Origin: Streptomyces eurocidicus
Lineage (GTDB): Bacteria > Actinomycetota > Actinomycetes > Streptomycetales > Streptomycetaceae
Assembly (NCBI RefSeq): GCF_002891295.1
Contig: NZ_LGUI01000010.1
Coordinates: 297,504-361,503, forward strand
Direction of reading: 5' to 3'
Length of the DNA: 64,000 bases
A program made the translations under genes and the position numbers. Shown here in pieces: positions 53,142 to 60,614 of the stretch (position 1 is its first letter; every line of letters starts with the position of its first letter). Under the pieces are notes generated by a model. The model worked only from the letters and a program-made list of their open reading frames with translations, was not told the origin of the DNA and searched no databases.

Positions 53142-54793
53142 TTACGAGATCCCCCCGATCACGGGCGCCTCCGCACCTGCGGGCCCGTACACGCCCACAG
53201 AACGCTCCGTACCCACGGGGTCCTCCCCGCCCACAGCGCCCTGCGTGCCCATGCGCCCCGCCCCGCCCGCGGGGAGCCGCTGCCCATCTGCGGGACCCTC
53301 CTCACTCACGGGCGCCTCCGCACCTGCGGGCCCTTGCACGCCCGCCGACCCGTACCCGCCCACGGGGCCTTCCCCGCCTGCAGGATCCTGCGCGTCCGCA
53401 CAGCCCTCCCCGCCCACGGGGATCCGCGCCCTGATCAGCGGAAGCGGCTCACCCGGTTCCAGCTCGGGGTCGTCGACGGCGAAGGTCCGCACCCGGCCGG
53501 GCTCCGACCAGGGCTGTTCGAAGCGCACCGTGACCCGGCCGACGCCGCTGCCCTGGATCCAGCCGGCCCCGTACACGCTGTGCCGGACGTCCAGCCCGGG
53601 CAGCCAGCGCCGGGGCCGCTCCGGGGCCGCCCCCTCGCCCTCCGCCCCGGGCGCCGCCTCGCCCGGCGCCGGGCCGCGCCCCCGGCCGCCGGGAGCTCCG
53701 CCACCGCGGCGGCCGCCTCGCTCGCCGCCTGGGCGAAGAGGTCCTCCTGGGTGTAGTCGGCGAGGCCGGTGACGCCCACCCCCAGCAGCCGCACGCCCGC
53801 CGTGGTGTCCACGCCGTCGAGCAGCCGCGCGGCCGCCTCCCGCACCACGCCGGGGTCGTCGGTCGGCCCGCGGAGCGTCTCCGAACGCGTCAGCGTCGAG
53901 AAGTCGTAGCGCCGCACCTTGATCACTACCGTGCGGCCGGAGCGGCCCGCCGCGCGCAGCCGCTGCACGCACCGGTCGGCGAGGCGGGCGAGCTCCAGCT
54001 GGACCCGGGTCCGGTCGGTCACGTCCTCCTCGAAGGTGTCCTCGACCGACACCGACTTGGCGTCCCGCTCGGCGACTACGGGGCGGTCGTCGTGCCCGGT
54101 GGCCAGGGCGTACAGCCCCGCGCCGTGGGCCTTGCCGAGGAGTCGCACCAGCTCCGCCTCACCCGCCTCCGCCGTCTCGGAGACGGAGGTGATCCCGGAC
54201 CGGCGCAGCGTCTCGGCCGTGGCGGGGCCCACGCCCGGGATGGCGCGCACGGACATGGGGCCCAGCAGTTCCCGCTCGGTGCCGGGCTCGATGAGGAAGA
54301 GGCCGTCGGGCTTGGCCTGCTCGGAGGCGATCTTGGCGAGCATCTTGGACCCGGCGAGGCCGACCGAGCCGGTGAGGCCCGTGGCCGCCAGGATGTCGCG
54401 CCGCAGCCGCTCCCCCACGGCCCGGACGGCGGCCGACGAGGGCTCGACGCCGCCCGCTTCGAGGTCGACGAACGCCTCGTCGAGGCTGAGGGGCTCCACC
54501 AGCGGCGACAGCGCGCCGAGCAGCCCCATGACCACCTCGCTGACCTGTCGGTAGACGGAGAAGCGCGGGGTCAGATAGGCGGCGTTGGGGCAGAGCCTGC
54601 GGGCCTGGGCCGTGGCCATCGCGGAGCGGACGCCGAAGACCCGCGCCTCGTAGGACGCGGTGGCGACCACGCCGCGCGGGCCGATGCCGCCGACGACCAC
54701 GGCCTTCCCGCGCAGGCTGGGCTTGGCCGCCTGCTCCGCCGAGGCGTAGAAGGCGTCCATGTCCAGGTGCAGAATCGTCGGTGCGGCTCTCAC
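53142..54793 (-). CDS. dinB: DNA polymerase IV (dinB), apparent frameshift, repetitive tail
   Basis: Y-family translesion polymerase. The N-terminus from GTG 54793 (VRAAPTILHLDMDAFYASAEQAA) has the catalytic Asp in DMDAF, YEAR, the second acidic pair SLDEAFVD and the HhH motif VRAIPGVGPATAETL. After QAASEAAAAVAELPAAGG (near 53690) the frame fails, and the normal C-terminus (RRWLPGLDVRHSVYGAGWIQ..., VDDPELEPGEPLPLI) is in another frame. One base added to the five-C run at 53679-53683 restores it. The rest to 53142 is a 95-residue Gly/Ala/Pro repetitive tail absent from typical DinB. If unrepaired the protein ends at 53435. Confidence 0.8.
53159..53333. repeat. 28-bp direct repeat and low-complexity region
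   Basis: A 28-base sequence at 53159-53186 is repeated exactly at 53306-53333, 147 bases (49 codons) apart. It sits in a wider 52990-53430 stretch of degenerate CGCCCACGGGG-type units. The minus-strand frame reads them as PAGAEAPV and GGEGPVGG-like repeats, the tail of dinB. Expansion by slippage or recombination explains it. Confidence 0.75.
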
Positions 54794-54925
54794 ACCACCG
54801 ATGCTGCCGCACACCACTGACAATCGCGCTGATGTACCAGGCGATTTCGGTGGTTCCGGGCGGTTCCCGGAGGATCCGCGCCCCTCGCCGGGGCGCGGCG
54901 GTCCTCACCGGGGCGCGGGCGGTCC

Positions 54926-55540
54926 TCAGCCGGCCCGGTTGCGGCGCCTGGCCAGCTCGTCCGCGGGGTTGTGGCCGACCAGGGTCTCGCCGGTGTCCAC
55001 GCGCTCCCCGTGCAGCTGGGAGAGCACCGCCTCGACATCCCGCCAGACGACGCCGACGGCGATGCCGAAGACGCCCTGCCCGCCCTGGAGGAGGTCCACG
55101 ACCTCGTCCGGGGACGTGCACTCGTAGACCGTCGCGCCGTCGCTCATCAGCGTCATCTGCGGCAGGTCCTCCATGCCGCGCGAGCGCAGATGCTGAACGG
55201 CGGTGCGGATGTTCTGCAGCGAGACACCGGTGTCCAGCAGCCGCTTCACGATCTTCAGGACGACGACGTCCCGGAAGCTGTAGAGCCGCTGGCTGCCCGA
55301 GCCGTAGGCCGGCCGGACACTCGGCTCGACCAGGCCCGTACGCGCCCAGTAGTCCAGCTGGCGGTAGGTGATCCCCGCCGCCGCGCAGGCCGTCGGCCCG
55401 CGATACCCGATCTTGTCGGTCTCCGGCCCCTGCGGTGCGCCGGCCGCCGCCGGGATGACATGACGGGAGGGCTGTTCGACCGCCCCCCCGTACAGCGGAA
55501 ACGGACTGCCGACCGCCGTACCGTCGCCCATGCTTCTCAC
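54926..55540 (-). CDS. MerR-family regulator (Rv1830-like)
   Basis: MerR-type protein of 204 residues. The HTH reads ACAAAGITYRQLDYWARTGLVEPSVRPAYGSGSQRLYSFRDVVVLKIVKRL, from about residue 55, followed by a coiled dimer helix and the Streptomyces tail. It keeps the position held by Rv1830 in Mycobacterium, next to the DUF151 nuclease. The GTG at 55540 has GGAGG five bases upstream (the ATG at 55531 is an alternative). It is probably a regulator of cell-cycle or metabolic genes in this conserved block, but its targets here are unknown. Confidence 0.85.
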   Translation of the reverse strand: MRSMGDGTAVGSPFPLYGGAVEQPSRHVIPAAAGAPQGPETDKIGYRGPTACAAAGITYRQLDYWARTGLVEPSVRPAYGSGSQRLYSFRDVVVLKIVKRLLDTGVSLQNIRTAVQHLRSRGMEDLPQMTLMSDGATVYECTSPDEVVDLLQGGQGVFGIAVGVVWRDVEAVLSQLHGERVDTGETLVGHNPADELARRRNRAG

Positions 55541-55721
55541 GCCGACCTCCGTCCTTGACCTGCCTTCACGACGGTAGGCAGTCACCCGGGGTGCGTCAAC
55601 GATCGCCACACTCGGCACGCCGAGTGATAATCACCCAGAGAGTGGTTTTACGTATCCCCGCGCCGGGAAAGGCTATTCGAATGCGCCCCTGCGCCCCGGG
55701 CTCAGCGGCCCGGTCCGCGCC

Positions 55722-56195
55722 TCACTGGCTGTTGGTGCCGAAGTCCTCCGGCGAGATCTGGTCGAGGAATTCACGGAACTTCTCGACCTCGTCCTCCTGC
55801 TCGTCCGGGATGGCGATCCCCGCGTCGTCCAGCACACCGTCGCTGCCGTAGATCGGCGTGCCGGTGCGCAGCGCCAGCGCTATGGCGTCGGACGGCCTGG
55901 CGCTGACCTCCACCCCGCTGGCGAAGACGAGCTCCGCGTAGAACACGCCCTCCCGCAGGTCCGTGATGCGGACCTCGGTGAGCTGCTGCCCGACCGCTTC
56001 CAGCACGTCCTTGAACAGGTCATGGGTCAGCGGACGGGCCGGTGCCATGCCCTGCTGGGCGAAGGCGATGGCCGTAGCCTCTCCCGGTCCGATCCAGATC
56101 GGGAGGTAACGGTCGCCTCCCACTTCACGCAGGAGCACGATCGGCTGGTTGGAGGGCATTTCCACCCGGACACCCACGACATCGAGCTCGTTCAC
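55722..56195 (-). CDS. bifunctional nuclease family protein (DUF151)
   Basis: Protein of 157 residues of the bifunctional nuclease domain family: MNELDVVGVRVEMPSNQPIVLLREVGGDRYLPIWIGPGEATAIAFAQQG and VEVSARPSDAIALALRTGTPIY are the key stretches. Plant homologs act as DNase/RNase; the bacterial role is unsettled. It matches Rv1829 in the syntenic block, between the two MerR genes, on the same strand. The acidic tail ends DQISPEDFGTNSQ. Confidence 0.93.
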   Translation of the reverse strand: MNELDVVGVRVEMPSNQPIVLLREVGGDRYLPIWIGPGEATAIAFAQQGMAPARPLTHDLFKDVLEAVGQQLTEVRITDLREGVFYAELVFASGVEVSARPSDAIALALRTGTPIYGSDGVLDDAGIAIPDEQEDEVEKFREFLDQISPEDFGTNSQ

Positions 56196-56247
56196 ACAGC
56201 AACCCTAGGACGTGCCCGGCAGGTTTGGGTAGTCGGGCACTCGCCGG

Positions 56248-57042
56248 TCAGTGCGAACCCGCGCGCAGAGCGGCCTGCACGAGCGCCGCGTGGAGCCTTA
56301 CGGACAGCGCCGCGAGCTCGCGCGCGGTGGCCTCCGCATGCGCCCTGGTCTGAGGGTTGCGGTGCCTGCGCAGCGGTGCGACCAGTTGTTCGACCAGGTC
56401 GGCCTGGCGGTCGGCGGCGGCCCGCATGGCACGCAGATGCCGGGGCTCCAGCCCGAAACGGCCCAGGTCCGCGACGAGCTTCGCCACCGCGACGGAATCG
56501 GCGTGGAATCCGCCGTCCGGGTGGGCGGCGATCAGGCCGTACGACTCCCACTCCACCAGCTCACTCTCCGTGACGCCGGTGGCGCTCAGCAGCTCCGCGC
56601 GGCCGATCCGGACCGCCGTGGGACGGCCCGGGGCGGCCCGCGCCGGGTCCTCCGGCCCGACCGTGCCCTCGGCGCCCTCGGACCCCGCCTCCAGGGCGTC
56701 CAGGGCGTCCCGGGGCTTACCGGGGGCGGGCAGCTGCGACCGCTCCCCCCTGGCGAGGGCGTCGAGGTGCTCCCTGATGACCTTCAGCGGCAGATAGTGG
56801 TCCCGCTGCATCCGCAGGACGTATCCGAGCCGCTCGACGTCCGCCTCGCTGAACTTGCGATAGCCGGACGGGGTGCGCTGCGGCTCCACCAGGCCCTCCG
56901 CCTCCAGGAAGCGGATCTTGGAGATGGTGACCTCGGGGAACTCGTCGCGCAGCAGGTTGAGCACCGTGCCGATGCTCACCAGCCGCCCGTCCTGGCCGGC
57001 GGCGCCGGGGGATCCGGCACCGCCCGACGGTGTTCGAAGCAT
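56248..57042 (-). CDS. ftsR: FtsR-like MerR regulator
   Basis: MerR-type regulator of 264 residues, 44 bases from garA and matching Rv1828/FtsR. The HTH is SIGTVLNLLRDEFPEVTISKIRFLEAEGLVEPQRTPSGYRKFSEADVERL near residue 25. A long helical linker and C-terminal helical domain follow, without cysteine ligand motifs for metals. In Corynebacterium glutamicum the homolog activates ftsZ. Conserved synteny supports the assignment; symbol by homology. Confidence 0.87.
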   Translation of the reverse strand: MLRTPSGGAGSPGAAGQDGRLVSIGTVLNLLRDEFPEVTISKIRFLEAEGLVEPQRTPSGYRKFSEADVERLGYVLRMQRDHYLPLKVIREHLDALARGERSQLPAPGKPRDALDALEAGSEGAEGTVGPEDPARAAPGRPTAVRIGRAELLSATGVTESELVEWESYGLIAAHPDGGFHADSVAVAKLVADLGRFGLEPRHLRAMRAAADRQADLVEQLVAPLRRHRNPQTRAHAEATARELAALSVRLHAALVQAALRAGSH

Positions 57043-57086
57043 GGCCCTTCCTGGAGGTCTCTCCCCGGACGGCGTCCGGGGGAGGA

Positions 57087-57866
57087 TCAGATGCCTCGCT
57101 GGCTGCCGTAGAAGACCAGACGGTACTTGCCGATCTGCACCTCGTCGCCGTTCTGCAGGGCGACCGAGTCGATCCGCTCGCGGTTGACGTAGGTGCCGTT
57201 GAGGCTGCCGACGTCGGCGACGGTGAAGCCGCCGTCCTGGCCTCTGCGGAACTCCACGTGCCGCCGGGAGACGGTGACGTCGTCGAGGAAGATGTCGCTC
57301 TGGGGGTGCCGGCCCGCCGTGGTCAGATCGCCGTCCAGGAGGAAGCGGCTGCCCGAGTTCGGCCCGCGCCGCACCACCAGCAGGGCGGAGCCCAGCGGAA
57401 GGGCGTCGACCGCGGCCTGGGCCTCGGGCGAGAGCGTCGGGATCGGCGTCTGGCCGGTGGCCTCCGAGTCATACGCCTCGAGACCGGAGATGGAGATCGT
57501 CGACGTGGTCTCCGAGGCACGCTCGGCCACGGCGCCCGGCCGCAGCGGCGCGCCGCAATTGGAGCAGAACCGGCTGGCCTCGGCGTTCCGGTGGCCGCAC
57601 CTCGTACATACCGGCAAGGCATACCCTCCACCCGCGCTTGAGGTCGCTGGTGCTCCGAAACCTATGGGCCCACCTGCGGCGGGGTCAACAGCGGACCCGC
57701 CGTGTCCGTGCTGGACATCGCCGGACCCACCCACCTGGTCCCGGAACAGCGGGCGCCCTTCCTGAGCGCCTTCCCCGCCTTCCGCGGGGCGCGACGCCCG
57801 GTGGCGGGCGGAATTGCCGCCCTCCTGGCGTGCGCTCTTGCCGAACAACTTCGCAAACAACTTCAC
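57087..57866 (-). CDS. garA: FHA-domain regulator GarA (OdhI-like) with zinc ribbon
   Basis: Phospho-dependent regulator of 259 residues. GTG 57866 is preceded by GGGGA; the protein starts VKLFAKLFGKSARQEGG. A zinc ribbon (CTRCGHRNAEASRFCSNCG) is near residue 92. Then comes the kinase target segment SETTSTISISGLEA, where the ETTS site matches the PknB/PknG-phosphorylated threonines of GarA. The FHA domain (about 165-255) carries GRHPQSDIFLDDVTVSRRH and SLNGTYVNRERID. In mycobacteria GarA controls 2-oxoglutarate dehydrogenase and glutamate metabolism. The zinc ribbon and long linker are Streptomyces-type additions. It stands 190 bases from the DUF881 operon. Confidence 0.93.
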   Translation of the reverse strand: MKLFAKLFGKSARQEGGNSARHRASRPAEGGEGAQEGRPLFRDQVGGSGDVQHGHGGSAVDPAAGGPIGFGAPATSSAGGGYALPVCTRCGHRNAEASRFCSNCGAPLRPGAVAERASETTSTISISGLEAYDSEATGQTPIPTLSPEAQAAVDALPLGSALLVVRRGPNSGSRFLLDGDLTTAGRHPQSDIFLDDVTVSRRHVEFRRGQDGGFTVADVGSLNGTYVNRERIDSVALQNGDEVQIGKYRLVFYGSQRGI

Positions 57867-58056
57867 GGGCGATTCCCCTTGACCGAAACAGACCCGCCCG
57901 TGGGGCAGGACAAACCCTCGATGCACACACCGTCCGACCTGGACATCCATACAACGTCCGTGGTCAACAGACAGTTTCCACCACGCACCCTCGACTTGGT
58001 GCGCCGACCCCCCGCAACCTCGTGGCCTCCGCGTGAAGCCCCCATGCCCGCCCGCC

Positions 58057-59283
58057 TCACTGCGATGACGACCGAGCGTAGTCAGGCCGCTTCGCCGGGC
58101 GCAAGGCGTCGACAATGATCTTCTCAGACCGCTGGACCGTGATGCCCGCCCGCTCCTTCTCCAGAGTCTGCACCACTCCCCCGGGGATGTTCAGGGCCGG
58201 CTCCAGGTCCTGCGGCTTGCCGATCACCTTGAACCGGTAGGGCTGGGAGACCTTTTTGCCATCGATCTCCACCTTCCCCGCCGCGCCCGAGAAATAGCTG
58301 TCGGCGGCGATCCGTACGTCGTTGATCTGGATCGCTTCCGCGCCCGCGGCGCGCAGCTCCTGGAGGGCGTCGAGCAGTTTGTCCGGCTCGACCGCCCCCT
58401 TGGGATCGCTCACCGTGAGCTCGATGCCGGGCCCCTGGGCCGCCACGGTACCCGCGAGGATCCCGAGCTGCTGTTCCTTCTGCGCGGTCTGCTTACGGGC
58501 CTCCGCGGCCTGGTTGGAGCTGCTCTCCAGCTCGGTGCGCTGCCCCTCCAGGCGCCGCTTCTCGTCCTCCAGCCGCTTGGTGCGGTTGTCCAGCTCGTCC
58601 AGGATCCGGACCAGGTCCTCCTGGCGGGCGCCGCGCAGGGCGCTGCTGTCGTTGGTCGACCGGACCTGGATGGCGAGGCCGAGGCCGAGCACGCAGAGCA
58701 GCACGGCGACGGTGAGCTGGGCCCGGGTCACCCGGGGCGGCCACAGGCCGTTCACCAGGCGCTGACGCCCGGTCAGGGGCGGCGCGGCGGGGGGCGCCGG
58801 CGGGATCCCGGGAGCGGTCCCCGGCAGCGGCCCGGATTCCTCCTCGGGCCGGGGGCCGGCCACGGGTCCGGGTTCGGCCGCCCGCTCGGGCCGGGGCCCG
58901 GGCGGCGGCTCAGAACCGGTCGCCGGACCGGTCGCCGGACCGGGCCCCGATTCCGCTTCCGGTTCCCCGCCGGCCTCGGGCGGTACGGCCGCGGCCGACC
59001 GCTCCGGCTCACCGGCCTTCTTGGACAGCCGCGGGGTCTTCGGCCGCTTCGGCTCGTCCGGCCGCCGCTTCGCGGCCTTCGGCTCCTCCCCCGGCGCCTC
59101 ACCGGGTTCCGCGGCGGGAGCGTTCCCGGGCGCGTCGGCGGGCACATCCTCGGGGGCCCCGGCGGGGCCCCCGGCGGCCGGTCCGCCCGGCGTACCGGCG
59201 GGCCGGCCACCGGACGCTCCGGCGGGCTTCTCGGTGCGCTCCGGCTCGTCCGGGGTGCCGTCGTCGGTGCTCATCCCGCTCAC
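58057..59283 (-). CDS. DUF881 membrane protein with long acidic/proline-rich N-tail
   Basis: Membrane protein of 408 residues. The first 170 residues are a proline/glycine/glutamate-rich cytoplasmic tail of low complexity. A single helix (VTRAQLTVAVLLCVLGLGLAIQV) follows, then a coiled coil (LVRILDELDNRTKRLEDEKRRLEGQRTEL). The DUF881 domain (about 265-405) reads QGPGIELTVSDPKGAVEP and IQINDVRIAADSYF. GTG 59283 overlaps the Sbp stop by GTGA. It matches Rv1825 in the block. DUF881 is a coiled-coil/extracytoplasmic domain of unknown function, sometimes linked to division or peptidoglycan. Confidence 0.88.
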   Translation of the reverse strand: MSGMSTDDGTPDEPERTEKPAGASGGRPAGTPGGPAAGGPAGAPEDVPADAPGNAPAAEPGEAPGEEPKAAKRRPDEPKRPKTPRLSKKAGEPERSAAAVPPEAGGEPEAESGPGPATGPATGSEPPPGPRPERAAEPGPVAGPRPEEESGPLPGTAPGIPPAPPAAPPLTGRQRLVNGLWPPRVTRAQLTVAVLLCVLGLGLAIQVRSTNDSSALRGARQEDLVRILDELDNRTKRLEDEKRRLEGQRTELESSSNQAAEARKQTAQKEQQLGILAGTVAAQGPGIELTVSDPKGAVEPDKLLDALQELRAAGAEAIQINDVRIAADSYFSGAAGKVEIDGKKVSQPYRFKVIGKPQDLEPALNIPGGVVQTLEKERAGITVQRSEKIIVDALRPAKRPDYARSSSQ

Positions 59284-59612
59284 GCCCGGAAGACGTGCCG
59301 CCGGATGGCGGCCGCGTTGGAGAAGATCCGGATGCCCAGGACGACCACGACGCCGGTGGACAGCTGCGCCCCGACGCCGAGCTTGTCACCGAGGAAGACG
59401 ATCAGCGCGGCCACCACCACGTTGGACAGGAAGGAGACGACGAACACCTTGTCGTCGAAGATCCCGTCGAGCATCGCGCGGAGCCCGCCGAACACCGCGT
59501 CGAGCGCCGCCACGACGGCGATGGGCAGATAGGGCTCGACCGCCGTCGGCACCACGGGGCGGACGACAAGTCCGACCACGACTCCCACGACGAGGCCCAA
59601 TACGGCGATCAC
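59280..59612 (-). CDS. sbp: small basic family protein (DUF1290)
   Basis: Membrane protein of 110 residues with three hydrophobic helices: VLGLVVGVVVGLVVRPVVPT, a central YLPIAVVAALDAVFGGLRAMLDG and VVSFLSNVVVAALIVFLGDKLG, ending IRIFSNAAAIRRHVFRA. It matches Rv1824/Bacillus Sbp. The gene starts at GTG 59612 and overlaps both neighbours by GTGA, so it is co-translated with the two DUF881 proteins. The function is unknown. Confidence 0.93.
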   Translation of the reverse strand: MIAVLGLVVGVVVGLVVRPVVPTAVEPYLPIAVVAALDAVFGGLRAMLDGIFDDKVFVVSFLSNVVVAALIVFLGDKLGVGAQLSTGVVVVLGIRIFSNAAAIRRHVFRA

Positions 59613-60499
59613 GATGTGCCCTTCCCCTGCGGCTTTGCGTTACGTACGATCAGGCTCGGCGCGGCCGGAAGTTTGACCTCGCCCTGGGCGGAGATGCTCG
59701 TGCGGACCCCGTAGCTCTGCTGGAGGACACGGAGGTACTGCCCGTCGGCGCTGCGCTGAAAGGCGGTCACCAGCCGCTCTCCGTCCCCGACCGCCAGCAC
59801 CGTGTACGGCGGCGGCAGCGGCTTGTTGTCGACCAGTATGGCGTCACCCGCGGCCCTGATCGCGGACAGCGCCGTCAGCCGCTGTCCGTTCACCGCGATC
59901 GCCTCCGCCCCCGACTGCCACAGACCATTGACGATCCGTTGCATGTCGCGGTCGCGCACCCGGCCCGTGTCGGAGAAGCCGCTGCTCTCGCGCGGCCCGC
60001 CGGCACCACTCTGCTTGGTCTGCTTGGCGTCGTCGACGACCAGCTTGACGCCGGGCCCCTGCACGGCGGTGGCCCCGGCGAGCAGGGCCACCAGATCGGC
60101 CTTGTCCCCGCCGTGCCTCTCCAGCACGTCACGCTGCTTGGTGCCGACGGCGTCCCGGAGGGTGTCGACGTTCTTCTGCAGCGCGTCCGCGTCGGAGGAC
60201 TCCTTCTGGATGCGGTCGATCAGCTGCTGGCGCTCCTTGGCCAGTGTCGGAGCCGATATCCGCGCCTGGGCCGCGCCCAGCGTCACCACCACCGCGGCGA
60301 GCAGCAGCGCGGCCGCCAGCCCCAACTTGGCACGCAGGGCGGTCGGCAGGCGCTGCCCGCCCGCCGCGGCGCGCCGGGCCGCCGCCTCGGCGTAGCCCTC
60401 GTCGAGGCTGTGGTCCATCACATTGGTCAGCAGCGACATCGAGGCATCGGGGCGCGGGGACGGCGTTGCCGTCCTCCGAACGGGGGGCTGCTGCGACAT
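59609..60499 (-). CDS. DUF881 membrane protein
   Basis: Membrane protein of 296 residues, paralogue of the 58057 gene. A short tail (MSQQPPVRRT...) precedes one helix (LRAKLGLAAALLLAAVVVTLGAA), a coiled coil (LAKERQQLIDRIQKESSDADALQKNVDTLRDAV) and DUF881 (VQGPGVKLVVDDAKQ, SGAEAIAVNGQRLTALSAIRAAGDAILVDN, YTVLAVGDGERL). It matches Rv1823. ATG 60508 is an alternative start. The TGA overlaps the Sbp GTG. Confidence 0.88.
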   Translation of the reverse strand: MSQQPPVRRTATPSPRPDASMSLLTNVMDHSLDEGYAEAAARRAAAGGQRLPTALRAKLGLAAALLLAAVVVTLGAAQARISAPTLAKERQQLIDRIQKESSDADALQKNVDTLRDAVGTKQRDVLERHGGDKADLVALLAGATAVQGPGVKLVVDDAKQTKQSGAGGPRESSGFSDTGRVRDRDMQRIVNGLWQSGAEAIAVNGQRLTALSAIRAAGDAILVDNKPLPPPYTVLAVGDGERLVTAFQRSADGQYLRVLQQSYGVRTSISAQGEVKLPAAPSLIVRNAKPQGKGTS

Positions 60500-60614
60500 G
60501 CCGCACATCGTCGCACGTCGGGGGCGCCGTCTCCCAATGGCCCCACCGGCGTGCCGGATCCGGGAAATGGGAAGTCGGCGACCCGCCGGGCCGTGGCCCG
60601 GCGGGTCGGGGCGG

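Noticed and set aside
53142..53430. CRISPR-like array because of the repeated CGCCCACGGGG units
   Set aside because: Units are degenerate, spacing is irregular and the period keeps a reading frame; no cas genes in the window.
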